A stretch of DNA of 64,000 bases, from positions 4,528,485 to 4,592,484 of the forward strand of contig NC_087066.1 of NCBI RefSeq assembly GCF_963678635.1, read 5' to 3'. Positions 11,057-22,500 of this stretch are shown piece after piece. Below the pieces are notes generated by a model. It was not told where the DNA came from. It did not search any database and saw only the letters and a list, made by a program, of their open reading frames with translations. Both the position numbers and the translations under genes were made by a program. Each line of letters begins with the position of its first letter. Positions within the stretch are counted from its first letter, which is position 1. This DNA is from Symsagittifera roscoffensis. Its lineage: Eukaryota; Xenacoelomorpha; Acoela; Convolutidae.

Positions 11057-11617
11057 TTAGCTCAAGCAGATTGGGGAAATAAAGTCCAATGACTCAAATT
11101 TTTTTTCTGAATACGCCGGAGGATGAATTAATTTAAGCTCACTAAATAATTCTTTGTCCTTAGCTTTTCTTTTTGAAATTATTTGTTTGGTAACACCATT
11201 GGTCAGTATTCCTGTTTGAACCAAACGTCCATAAATATTGGGGGTCTTTTGACGGTGTACGTAAATAATGGCTGATATTTTGTTTTTATATTCTTTTAAA
11301 ATTTCATTTAGACTTCCTGGTATAAGTGAGTTACCGTTGGTTGATCTATGCTTGCTTAATGAATTATTTTTAACATCGTGCCAAATTATAAAGTTTTTCT
11401 CTATCATAGATTTCGGGAAATCCTTTAAAACATATAGAACAGTCTTTTGTGGGTTATTTGCATTCAAATTAAATCTTAAACATGGAACTGCTTTAAAAGT
11501 GTCGTCGAGGCGTTTTTGTAGAGTTAATGGTAATGTATTTACGGAGTGATGAAAAGAGCTCGCATCAACGATGAACATCAATGATAGTGATAAGCGATAC
11601 TGTTGTTTTAATTGCAA
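11057..11617 (-). CDS. Unrecognised open frame of up to 186 codons in element E
   Basis: This is the longest frame in the window, open from 11617 to a TAA at 11057. The first codon of the open stretch is TTG. The first ATG is at 11578, giving about 173 residues. The protein is not low-complexity. A hydrophobic strand leads into WHDVKNNS (residues ~79-86 of the open frame). A second strand, AIIYVHRQKTPNIYG (~116-130), is followed by a basic stretch, ISKRKAKDKE, and a C-terminal HPP motif. The strand-then-polar-motif pattern resembles alpha/beta hydrolase-like folds such as SGNH enzymes, but I cannot see a full catalytic set and do not assign it. Copies 1 and 2 are frame-broken. It lies downstream of a primer-binding-like site on the same strand. 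It may be part of a retroelement polyprotein, a captured host exon, or simply the least damaged relic. Confidence 0.4.
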   Translation of the reverse strand: MQLKQQYRLSLSLMFIVDASSFHHSVNTLPLTLQKRLDDTFKAVPCLRFNLNANNPQKTVLYVLKDFPKSMIEKNFIIWHDVKNNSLSKHRSTNGNSLIPGSLNEILKEYKNKISAIIYVHRQKTPNIYGRLVQTGILTNGVTKQIISKRKAKDKELFSELKLIHPPAYSEKKFESLDFISPICLS

Positions 11618-11820
11618 TCAATTTAGAAGTCCGATGTTGTAATTTCGTCACAAAGAAATAAAAAAAAAATATGCCGATAATAAATTTAAGAACCCTTAAC
11701 TGAGGGTTTGTAAGGTTCTACTAAGGCTTTGGTTCAGTACTGTTTAAAATAACGCGTACGGTTTATCGGATAAACTTAACGACGTTTTAGCGAAACGGTA
11801 GTAGTAACGGTCGCGGCGGT

Positions 11821-12132
11821 ATGCGGCTGAAAATGGGGCGAGCCGAGCAAATTTTTAAAGATTATCCAACCACTGAGGAAACCGAGGTGGGGATTCACTC
11901 AAAACACTTGCTCGACACGATTGACGGTTTTAATGGTCAAACAGACGATACGAAAACGGTGTTCTGCGGCTTTGCTCTAAATTCGGGCAAACAATTTTTT
12001 TTTGTCAGTGAAAATTTTGGGAAAAGTTGGTATAATTTTTTTTGCGAGAAATTTTTTTTTCGCAGAATTTTTGGGTTGGAGACTATCCTGGGGTACTATG
12101 GTACTGGGTATAAATTAGCATTAGGTATCTAG
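11821..12132 (+). CDS. 103-codon plus-strand open frame in element E
   Basis: An ATG at 11821 opens a frame to a TAG at 12130-12132, divergent from the 186-codon frame. The N-terminal half (MRLKMGRAEQIFKDYPTTEE) lies in GC-richer sequence. The middle reads LLDTIDG, then an Asp/Thr-rich turn, then KTVFCGFALNSGKQFFFV. This LL..-x-G..-CGFAL-GK..F layout recalls the central segment of Ham1/ITPA-type nucleoside triphosphate pyrophosphatases, but the family's N-terminal nucleotide-binding residues are absent. The resemblance is weak and from memory. The C-terminal part is Phe-rich and probably no longer protein-like. Copies 1 and 2 carry stops or frameshifts. Most likely a fragment of a captured or ancestral coding region. 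Confidence 0.25.
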   Translation: MRLKMGRAEQIFKDYPTTEETEVGIHSKHLLDTIDGFNGQTDDTKTVFCGFALNSGKQFFFVSENFGKSWYNFFCEKFFFRRIFGLETILGYYGTGYKLALGI

Positions 12133-12560
12133 TTTGGTCTTTATCGGTTTGCAATTAACAACATCGTATGTAATTTTACAGCAAAATTTGAAATCTGGCA
12201 AATCCTAATAACGATGAAAAAACTACCGATCATAGACCTCATAGGTCAGGTTATAGCATAATAAGTTGAGAAACGGACAAAAAGGTTCAGTCTTACAAGC
12301 TACTGTTAAATGGTAACCGGATTTGGATGCAGAAACAACGTCACAATTTTCGTCCTTCTTGATGATCTCACAATGACCACGTCAGCTTGCCTAACCATTT
12401 GGTCTATTTCGCAATTTGAAAACTTCTGGAATTGTCTTGAGATCTCAATTTTTTAACATGATGATTTGACAGTTTTGGGCTATACTGTTGTCGTCTGCTT
12501 GGTTCAACTTTGAGTTTGTTTTTGTTTTTTGGGTCGACTTTGTGTTTTTCCCCAACACTC

Positions 12561-12576
12561 CCGAGTCGCGGCACCA
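12561..12576 (-). promoter_or_regulatory. Primer-binding-site-like sequence, copy 3
   Basis: Minus-strand TGGTGCCGCGACTCGG, identical to copies 1 and 2 even though the flanking bases differ between copies. It lies 428 bp from the outer end of the element. Confidence 0.45.
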
Positions 12577-13004
12577 AAATAATCTCGCCTTTTTTAAAAT
12601 TCGAATAAAAACAAGAAACAGAATCGGCCAAATTCAAGAGAATCAGTAAACAGCAAATTTTAGCAATTTATATTGCACGGAACTAGCAACAACTTTACAG
12701 GTACCAAGTTAAAGAACGTGGGCTTGTTCATGCGCTGGTTTGCTGTGATTTAAGTGTTTTTTCACAATGAGTTCATACAGTTCACGCAGTTTAATTAACA
12801 GAAACTCAATTGCAAACCAATTTTGAACCGATTAAAATATTAGCATTTTTTGTTCTTTCAGGATCGGCTCAAATAGGATTTTCAAATGAATCGAACACAC
12901 GCCGAACTCCACGGAACGCACTATGTATACGCTTGGCTATATAGCTAGCATTGCTAAACAGCTATACTGATTTTATACTATACTTTCATGATATGTAGCA
13001 TTAA
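12577..13004 (-). repeat. LTR-like terminal segment of element E, copy 3
   Basis: This 428 bp segment ends in a decayed palindrome (12985-13004, two mismatches). A TATATAG patch lies near 12937-12945. No matching segment is found at the other end of the element, so paired LTRs cannot be claimed. Confidence 0.35.
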
Positions 13005-15150
13005 CACTTCTTCATTGCCATTTCCCACTTTAGATTGATGGTCTCTGAGGGTCCATTTTTGGTGGGATAAACGCATTTTGACGTCGTTTATTATCTCGAG
13101 ATCTTCAAAAATACCTTCGAAGGTACATAAGGATCTGTTGAATCGACCCAAATGTTTTTGGAAAACCTTACACAATTTTCTTGCAGTTTGCTTGTCCCAT
13201 TTGTCTTCGCAGTATCCGCAACACCTGATCGCTTAGGCCGACACCCACAGAAACACTGTTGAAACACTCTGAAAAAACTTTTTAAGATACATGTGGATCT
13301 GCTAAAATGACCCCAACAGACTTGAAAGACAAATATTTATTTTTCTTCAAGTTTGATTGTTCCAATTGTCGTCTCAGTGTCCGCAACTTTTTGTCGCTTA
13401 AGCCTATACTCAGAAACACTGTTGAAGATACCGGTCGTGTCAACCATTCAACCTCGAATACTTTTAGGCCGCAGGACGCCAGATTTGACTTGCATCGGAT
13501 TCACAGCAACAGTCAATTGATTTGTTTTTGAGAAAAAAAAAACCCATTTGCTCTGTGTGCTAATACCTGGTTTTTTTCCGGTCTTGATACATCTTCAAAG
13601 TCATTTTTCACTTCAAGCTGATGGTCTCTGAGGGTCCAGTTTTCGTGGGATAAAAGCCTTTTGGTGTCTTTAATTAACTCGAGTTCTTCAAAAATAACTT
13701 CGAAAATATATGAGGATCTGTTGGATTAACCCAAAAAGTTTTTGTAAGACAATTACATCATTTTCTTCCAATTTGGTTGTCCCAATTGTCATCGCAGTAT
13801 CCGCAACTTTCGGTCGCTTAGGCCTATGCTCACAGAAACACTGTTGAAGATACCGGTCGTGTCAACCGTTTAATCTCGAATACGTTTAGTCCGCAGTATG
13901 CAAGATTTAACTTGCCTCAGATTCACAGCACAGTCAATTGTTTTGTTTTAGAGAAAAAATCCAATTGCTCTGTGTGCTAATACCTGGTATTTTTCAGTCT
14001 TGATATTTTTTCATAGTCATTTCTCACTTTAGGCTGATGGTCTCTGAGGGTCCAGTTTTGGTGGGATAAATGCAATTTGATGTCGTTTACTATCTCGAGA
14101 TCTTCAAAAATACCTTCGAAGATACATGTGGATCTGTTGAATTGACCCAAATATTTTTGAAAAAGATTTACATAATTTTCTTCTAGTTTGCTTGTCCCAG
14201 TTGTCGTCGCATTGTCCGCAACACCTGATCCTTTAGGTCTACACTCACAGAAACAGTGTTGAAGATGTCGGTCTTGTCAACGAATTATTTTTGAGTTTTT
14301 TATCCCGAAGGATGCCAGTTTCGACTTGACTCGGATTTGCAGCAACAGTCAACTTTTTTTCTGGAGAAAAGTATAGAAATTATTTGCTGAGTGTGCCAAT
14401 TTTTGGTAATTTTTGGTCCTGATACAACTTCAGAATGATTTTTTCACTTTAGGCTGATGGTATCTGAGGGCCCAGTTTTGGTGAGATAAATGCGTTTTGA
14501 TGTCGTTTATTATCTCGATTTCTCTGAAAAAACTTTTTAAGATAAGTTCGGATCTGTTGAATTGACCCAAACAGATTTGTAAGACAATTATTACTTTTTC
14601 TTCCAATTTGGTTGTCCCAATTTTCACCGCAGTATCCGCAGCTCTTGGTCGCAAAGGCCTATACTCACAGAAACACTGTTGAGCATACCGGTCGTGTCAA
14701 CCACTTTTTTCGATTATTTTTATCCCGAAAGATGCCAGATTCGACTTGACTCGGATTTACAGCAACAGTCAACTTTTTTTCTGGAGAAAAAAATCAAACC
14801 CCTTTGCTGAGTGTGCTAATACCTGGTAATTTTTGGTCCTGATAGATCTTCAAAAGAATTTTTTCACTTTACGCTGATAGTCTCTGAGAGTCCAGTTTTG
14901 ATGAGATAAATGCGTTTTTTTATGTCCTTTATTATCTGGATTTCTCTGAAAATACCCTTTAAGATACATGCGGATCTGTTGAATTGACCCAAACAGATTT
15001 GTAAGACAATTATAACTTTTTCTTCCAATTTGGTTGTCCCAATTTTCACCGCAGTATCCGCAGCTCTTGGTCGCTTAGGCCTATACTCACAGAAACACTG
15101 TTGAGGATACCGGTCGTGTCAACCGTTTGATTGCGATTACTTTTAGCCCA
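13005..15150. repeat. ~420 bp satellite, block 3 start (end of 5.39 kb duplication)
   Basis: Monomers with landmarks near 13034, 13618, 14033, 14453 and 14870 correspond to 7652, 8241, 8655/9075, 9493 and 9907. The monomer at 14033 begins like the one at 8655 and ends like the one at 9075, so it is a fusion. The shortened monomer near 7880 is shared at about 13265. Confidence 0.85.
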
Positions 15151-17400
15151 CAAGACCCCAGAAATGAACTGCGTCGGATTCACAGCAACATTCAATTGTT
15201 TTGTTTTAGAGAAAAAAGTAAAACCAAATTGCTTTGTGTGCTAATACCTGGTATTTTCTGATCATGATACTTCTTCATAACGATTTCTCACTTTACGCTG
15301 ATGGTCTCTGAGATTCCAAGTTTGGTGGGATAAATGGATTTTTTAAAGACAATTACATCATTTTCTTCCAATTTGCTTATCCCAGTTGTCATCGCAGTAT
15401 CCGCAACTCTTGGTCGCTTAGGCCTACACTCACAGAAACACTGAAGATATCGGTCGTGTAAACCATTTAATCTTTAACACTTCTAGCCCGCAGGACGCGA
15501 GATTTGACTTGCCTCAGATTCACAGCAACAGTCAATCGTTTTTAGAGAAAAAATTAAAATTCATTTGCTCTGTGTGCTAATACCTGGCAATTTGTAGTCT
15601 TGATACATCATCAAAGTCATTTCTCACTTTGAGCTGATGGTCTCTGAGTATCCAATTTTGTTGTGATGAACGCTTTTATGTTGTCGTTTTTTATCTCGAT
15701 TGCCTCAAAAAAATCTTTGAAGACACATGTGGATCTGTTGAATTGACCCGAATAGACTTGAAAGACAATTATATTATTTTCTTCCAATTTGATTTTCCCA
15801 ATTGCCGCCGCAGTATCCGCAACACCTGATCGTTTAGGCCTATACTCACAGAAACTCTGTTAATGATACCGGTCGCGTCAACAATTTAATCTCGAATAAT
15901 TTTATATCGCAGGACGCCAGATTCGAATTACCTCAGATTCACAACAACATTGAACTAATTTTTTTTCTAGAGAAAAAAAATATAACCCATTTGCTGAGTG
16001 TGCAAACACCTGGTGTTTTTCGGTCTTGATACTCCTTCATAGTCAGTTCTCACTTTAGGCTGATGGTCTCTGAGGGTCCAGTTGTGGTGGAATAAATGCA
16101 TTTTGATGTCGTTTACAATCACGAGATTTTCAAAACTACCTTCGAAGATGCATGTGAATCTGTTGAATCGATCCAAAGTTTTTTGGAAAACAATTACATA
16201 ATTTTCTTCCAGTTTGCTCGTCCCAATTTTCGTCGCAGTGTCCGCAACACCTGATTTTTCAGGCCTAAGCTCACAGAAACAGTGTTGAAGATGGCGGTCT
16301 TGCCAATCAGTTATTTTTAAATCTTTTGTCCCGCAGGACGCCAGATCTGACTCGCCTCGGGTTCACAGTAACAGTCAGTTATTTTTTAGGGAAAAAATGA
16401 AACCCATTTGCTCTGTGTGCTAATACCGTTTTTTTTCTTGATACGTCTTCTTAGTCATTTCTCACTTTAGGCTGATGGTCACTGAGTGTCCAATTTTGGT
16501 GAGATAAACGCATTTTGGTGTCGTTTATTATCTCGACTTCTTCAAAACTACCTTCGAAAATACAGACCCCAGATTTGAACTGCCTCGGATTCACAGCAAC
16601 ATTCAATTGTTTTGTTTTAGAGAAAAAAGTAAAACCCAATTGCTTTGTATGCTAATACCTGGTATTTTCTGATCATGATACTTCTTCATAACGATTTCTC
16701 ACTTTACGCTGAAGGTCTCTGAGATTCCAAGTTTGGTGGGATAAATGGATTTTTTAAAGACAATTACATCATTTTCTTCCAATTTGCTTATCCCAGTTGT
16801 CATCGCAGTATCCGCAACTCTTGGTCGCTTAGGCCTACACTCACAGAAACACTGAAGATATCGGTCGTGTAAACCATTTAATCTTTAACACTTCTAGCCC
16901 GCAGGACGCGAGATTTGACTTGCCTCAGATTCACAGCAACAGTCAATCGTTTTTAGAGAAAAAATTCAAACTCATTTGCTCTGTGTGCTAATACCTGGCA
17001 ATTTGTAGTCTTGATACATCATCAAAGTCATTTCTCACTTTGAGCTGATGGTCTCTGAGTATCCAATTTTGTTGTGATGAACGCTTTTATGTTGTCGTTT
17101 TTTATCTCGATTGCCTCAAAAAAATCTTTGAAGACACATGTGGATCTGTTGAATTGACCCGAATAGACTTGAAAGACAATTATATTATTTTCTTCCAGTT
17201 TGATTTCCCAATTGCCGCCGCAGTATCCGCAACACCTGATCGTTTAGGCCTATACTCACAGAAACACTCTTGAAGATGTCGGTCTTGTCAACCATTTATT
17301 TTTGAAAAATTTTATATCGCAGGACGCCAGATTCGAATTACCTCAGATTCACAACAATATTGAACTATTTTTTTTTCTAGAGAAAAAAGTATAACCCATT
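15150..17400. repeat. ~420 bp satellite with a 1.41 kb local duplication
   Basis: The segment at about 15150-15860 recurs at about 16560-17270 (offset about 1411 bp), sharing the unusual shortened monomer in which the GGATTTTTTAAAGACAATTAC junction removes the middle of the core. The shared deletion shows these are copies of one event. Confidence 0.8.
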
Positions 17401-20400
17401 TGCTGAGTGTGCAAACACCTGGTGTTTTTCGGTCTTGATACTCCTTCATAGTCAGTTCTCACTTTAGGCTGATGGTCTCTGAGGGTCACGTTTTGGTGGG
17501 ATAAATGCATTTTGATGATGTTTTATCTTGATATTTTCAAAAATACCTTCGAAAATACATGTGGATCTGTTGAACTGACCCAAATAGATTTCAACTACAA
17601 TTACATCATTTTCTTCCAGTTTGCTTGTCCCAATTATCGTCGCGGTATCCGCAACTCTTGGTCGCTTAGGCTTATACTCACAGAAACACTGTTGAAGATA
17701 CCCGTCGTGTCAAACCGTTAAATCTCGAATACTTTTAGCTAGCAAGACCCCAGAGTTGACATGCGCCGGATTCACGGCAACAGTCAATTGTTTTGTTTTA
17801 GAGAAAAAAAACCAATTTGCTGAGTGTGCAAACACCTGGTATTTTTCAGTCTTGATACTTCTTCATAGGTATTTCTCACTCCTGTCTGATGGTCTCTGAG
17901 GGTCCAGTTTTGGTGGAATAAATGCATTTTGATGTCGTTTACAATCACGAGATTTTAAAAACTACCTTCGAAGATGCATGTGAATCTGTTGAATCGATCC
18001 AAAGTTTTTTGGAAAACAATTACATAATTTTCTTCCAGTTTGCTCGTCCCAATTTTCGTCGCAGTGTCCGCAACACCTGATTTTTCAGGCCTACGCTCAC
18101 AGAAACAGTGTTGAAGATGGCGGTCTTGCCAATCAGTTATTTTTAAATCTTTTGTCCCGCAGGACGCCAGATCTGACTCGCCTCGGGTTCACAGTAACAG
18201 TCAGTTATTTTTTAGGGAAAAAATGAAACCCATTTGCTCTGTGTGCTAATACCGTTTTTTTTCTTGATACGTCTTCTTAGTCATTTCTCACTTTAGGCTG
18301 ATGGTCACTGAGTGTCCAATTTTGGTGAGATAAACGCATTTTGGTGTCGTTTATTATCTCGAGTTCTTCAAAGCTACCTTCGAAAATACATGAGGATCTC
18401 ATGGATTGACTCAAATAGATTTGAAAGACAATTACATCATTTTCTTCCAATTTGCTGATCCCAGTTGTCATCGCAGTATCCGCAATTTTTGGTCGCTTAG
18501 GCCTACACTCACAGAAACACTGAAGATAGCGGTCGTGTGAACCATTTAATCTCCAACACTTTTAGCCCGCAGGACGCCAGATTTGACTTGCATCGGATTC
18601 AAAGCAACAGCCAATTGTTTTCTTTGAGAAAAAAAATAAAACCCATTTGCTGAGTGTGCAAACACCTGAAAATTTTTGGTCTTGATACTTCTTCATAGTC
18701 ATTTCTCACTTTAGGCTGATGATCTTCGAGGGTCCGGTTTTGGCGGAATAAATGCTTTTTGGTGTGTTTAGTATCTAGAACTCCTAAAAAATATTCAAAG
18801 ATACATGTGGATCTGTTGAATTGACCCGAATAGACTTGAAAGACAATTATATTATTTTCTTCCAGTTTGATTTCCCAATTGTCGCCGCAGTATCCGCAAC
18901 ACCTGATCGTTTAGGCCTATACTCACAGAAACACTCTTGAAGATGGCGGTCTTGTCAACCATTTATTTTTGAAAAATTTTATATCGCAGGACGCCAGATT
19001 CGAATTACCTCAGATTCACAACAACATTGAACTATTTTTTTTCTAGAGAAAGAAAATTTAACCCATTTGCTGAGTGTGCAAACACCTGGTGTTTTTGGGT
19101 CTTGATACTTCTTCATAGTCATTTCTCACTTTAGGTTGATGGTCTCTGAGGGTCACGTTTTAGTGGGATAAATGCATTTTGATGATGTTTCATCTTGATA
19201 TTTTCAAAAATACCTTCGAAAATACATGTGGATCTGTTGAACTGACCCAAATAGATTTCAACTACAATTACATCATTTTCTTCCAGTTTGCTTGTCCCAA
19301 TTGTCGTCGCGGTATCCGCAACTCTTGGTCGCTTAGGCTTCTACTCACAGAAACACTGTTGAAGATACCCGTCGTGTCAAACCGTTTAATCTCGAATACT
19401 TTTAGCTAACAAGACCCCAGACTTGACATGCGCCTGATTCACGGCAACAGTCAATTGTTTTGTTTTAGAGAAAAAAAAACGAATTTGCTGAGTGTGCAAA
19501 CACCTGGTGTTTTTCAGTCTTGATACTTCTTCATAGGTATTTCTCACTCCAGGCTGATGGTCTCTGAGGGTCCAGTTTTGGTGGAATAAATGCATTTTGA
19601 TGTCGTTTACAATCACGAGATCTTCGAAACTACCTTCGAAGATGCATGTGGATCTGTTGAATCGATCCAAAGTTTTTGGAAAACAATTACATAATTTTCT
19701 TCCAGTTTGCTCGTCCCAATTTTCGTCGCAGTGTCCGCAACACCTGATTTTTAGGCCTACGCTCACATAAACAGTGTTGAAGATGGCGGTCTTGCCAATC
19801 AGTTATTTTTGAATCTTTTATCCGGCAGGACGCCAGATCTGACTCGCCTCGGGTTCACAGTAACAGTCAGTTATTTTTTAGGGAAAAAATGAAACCCATT
19901 TGCTCTGTGTGCTAATACCGTTTTTTTTCTTGATACGTCTTCATAGTCATTTCTCACTTTAGGCTGATGGTCACTGAGTGTCCAATTTTGTGAGATAAAC
20001 GCATATTGGTGTCGTTTATTATCTCGAGTTCTTCAAAGCTACCTTCGAAAACACATGAGGATCTAATGGATTGACTCAAATAGATTTGAAAGACAGTTAC
20101 ATCATTTTCTTCCAATTTGCTTATCCCAGTTGTCATCGCAGTATCCCCAATTTTTGGTCGCTTAGGCCTACACTCACAGAAACGCTGAAGATACCGGTCG
20201 TGTAAACCATTTAATCTCCAACACTTTTAGCCCGCAGGACGCCAGATTTGACTTGCATCGGATTCAAAGCAACAGCCAATTGTTTTCTTTGAGAAAAAAA
20301 ATAAAACCCATTTGCTGAGTGTGCAAACACCTGAAAATTTTCGGTCTTGATACTTCTTCATAGTCATTTCTCACTTTAGGCTGATGATCTTCGAGGGTCC

Positions 20401-20900
20401 GGTTTTGGTGGAATAAATGCTTTTTGGTGTGTTTAGTATCTAGAACTCCTCAAAAAAATATTCAAAGATACATGTGGATATGTTGACTTGACCCAAATGG
20501 ATTTGAAAAACAATTATATTATTTTCTTCCAGTTTGATTTCCCAATTGTCGCTGAGGTATCCGCAACACCAGATCGCTTAGGCCTATACTCACAGAAACA
20601 CTTTTGAAGATGGCGGTCTTGTCAACCATTTATTTTTGAAAAATTTTATATCGCAGGACGCCAGACTCGAATTACCTCAGATTCACAACAACATTGAACT
20701 ATTTTTTTTTCTAGAGAAAGAAAATATAACCCATTTGCTGAGTGTGCAAACACCTGGTGTTTTTGGGTCTTGATACTTCTTCATAGTCATTTCTCACTTT
20801 AGGCTGATGGTCTCTGAGGGTCACGTTTTAGTGGGATAAATGCATTTTGATGATGTTTCATCTTGATATTTTCAAAAATACTTCTGATATTTCATAACGT
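17400..20900. repeat. 1.67 kb tetrameric higher-order repeat (about 2 copies)
   Basis: Four ~417 bp monomers repeat as a unit of about 1667-1677 bp. The diagnostic TTTTGATGATGTTT variant occurs near 17512, 19179 and 20847. The GACCCGAATAGACTTGAA variant or its near relative occurs near 17157, 18829 and 20497. The third copy breaks off just after 20880. Confidence 0.8.
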
Positions 20901-22500
20901 TCTTCCATCTTGCTTGTCCCAATTGTCGTCGCAATATCCGCAACCATTGATCATCTAGAACTACACTCACAGAAACAGTGTTGAAAATGGCGGTCTTGTC
21001 AACCATTTACCTTCGAATACTTTCATACCAAAGGACGCCAGATTCGAAATGCCTCGGATTCACAGCAACAGTAAACTATTTTTCGATCTAGAGAAACAAA
21101 AAGATAATATTGGCAAATACTTGGTAGCTTTCGGTCTTGATACATCTTTCTAATCATTTTTCACTTTAGGCTGATGCTCTCTGAGGGTCCAGTTTTGATG
21201 GGATAAACTATTTTGGTGTCGTTCATAATCTCGATTTCTTCAAAAAATACTTTCAAAAACACATGTGGATCTTTTGAATTGACCCAATAAGATTTAAAAG
21301 ACAATTACATTTTTTTGTTCCAAATTGCTGGTCCCAATTGCTGTCGCATTATCCTTAACTCCTGGTCGCTTAGACCTATACTCACAGAAACGCTCTTGAA
21401 AATACCGGTCGTGTCAACCTTTAAATCTCCAATATTTAAGCCAGCAGGACGCTAGATTTGACTGGCCTTTATTTCAAGAAACAGTCAATTGTCTACGAGA
21501 AAAAAACCCATATTCTATGTCTGCTAATACTTGGTGCTTTTCGGTCTTGATACATCTTCGTAGAAGTTTCTCACTTTAAATTGATGGTCTCTGAGTATCC
21601 TTTTTTGGAAGGATGAATGTGTTTTGGTGTCCTTCGTCATCTCAAATTCTTTAAAAATAACTTCAAAGTTACATCTGGGTTTGTTGAATTGATCCAAAAA
21701 AATTTACAGACAATTACTACAGTACTTTCCAGTTTGCTTGTCCCAATTGTCTTCGCAATGTCCGCAACTCTTGGTCGCTTAGGCCTATAATCAAAGAAAC
21801 ACTGTTAAAGACACCGGTCGTGTCAACTGTTTAATCTCGATCACTTTCATCTCGCAGGGCGCCAGATTTGACTTGCCTCGGATTCAGAGCAACAGTCAAT
21901 TGTTTTGAAACGATAAAAGGAAACCCATTTGCGCTGTGCTAATACTTTTAGTAATTTGTGGTCCTGATACATCTTCATAATGATTTTTCACTTTTTGCTG
22001 ATGGTCACTGAGGGTCCAGTTTTGGTGGGATAAATGCTTTTCGGCGTCATTTATTATCTCGAGTTCTTCAAAAATTCCTTTCAAGATACATGTTGAATTG
22101 ACCCAAACAGATTTTAAAGACAATGAAAAAATTGTTTCCTATTTTGCTTGTACTTATTGTCGTCACTCTATTCGCAACAACTGATCAATTAGGCCTTCTC
22201 TCAGAGAAACTTTGTTAAAGATACCGATCGTGTCAATCGTTTAATCTCGAATATTTTTATCTCGCAGGACGCCAGATTTATTTTGCCCCGGATTCACAGC
22301 AGAAGTCAATTGTTTTTTAGAGAAAAAAATCAAACTCATTTGCTATGTGTGCTAATACCTGGTATTTTTTGGTATCGATACATCGTCATAGTCATTTCTC
22401 ACTTTAGGCTGATGGTCTTTGAGTGCCAACTTTGGTGGGTTGAATGCATTTTGGTGTCGTTTAATTTCTCGATTTCTTCAAAAATATTCTTCTCGAAAAA
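20900..22500. repeat. Diverged ~420 bp satellite monomers
   Basis: About four monomers in single-copy order, recognised by the GGACGCCAGATT, AATTGACCC and GTGCTAATAC landmarks. They are more diverged from each other than those to the left. The monomer near 21840-22130 recurs near 28160-28440. No gene is seen. Confidence 0.8.

Larger units (their letters stand above)
10796..13004 (-). mobile_element. Element E, copy 3 (best-preserved reading frames)
   Basis: This 2209 bp copy is nearly identical to copy 2 and flanked by satellite on both sides. It retains the longest open frames: 11057-11617 on the minus strand and 11821-12132 on the plus strand, arranged back to back with about 200 bp between them. 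The intervening region contains a GC-richer patch (about 11750-11835). The minus-strand leader between the primer-binding-like site and the 186-codon frame is about 0.9 kb. Composite origin (a retroelement LTR and leader joined to captured sequence) is my inference. Confidence 0.55.
4200..15150. repeat. 5.39 kb tandem segmental duplication (two copies)
   Basis: The sequence from about 4200 recurs from about 9590 with an offset of 5388-5390 bp. Each copy holds several satellite monomers plus a whole element E. Identity is very high across 4700-6300 and 10090-11690. Downstream the offset falls by one monomer: after about 14030 the second copy aligns with 9070 onwards rather than 8655. A monomer has therefore been lost by unequal exchange. 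Confidence 0.85.

Noticed and set aside
12404-12637. Minus-strand 77-codon frame across the primer-binding-like site
   Set aside because: It has no ATG at its start, is interrupted in copies 1 and 2, and overlaps the LTR-like segment and leader. A non-coding leader explains it better.
832-13004. Element E as a Helitron or cut-and-paste DNA transposon
   Set aside because: There is no Rep/helicase or transposase, no shared terminal inverted repeats between its two ends, and no clear target-site duplication. The palindrome is at one end only.
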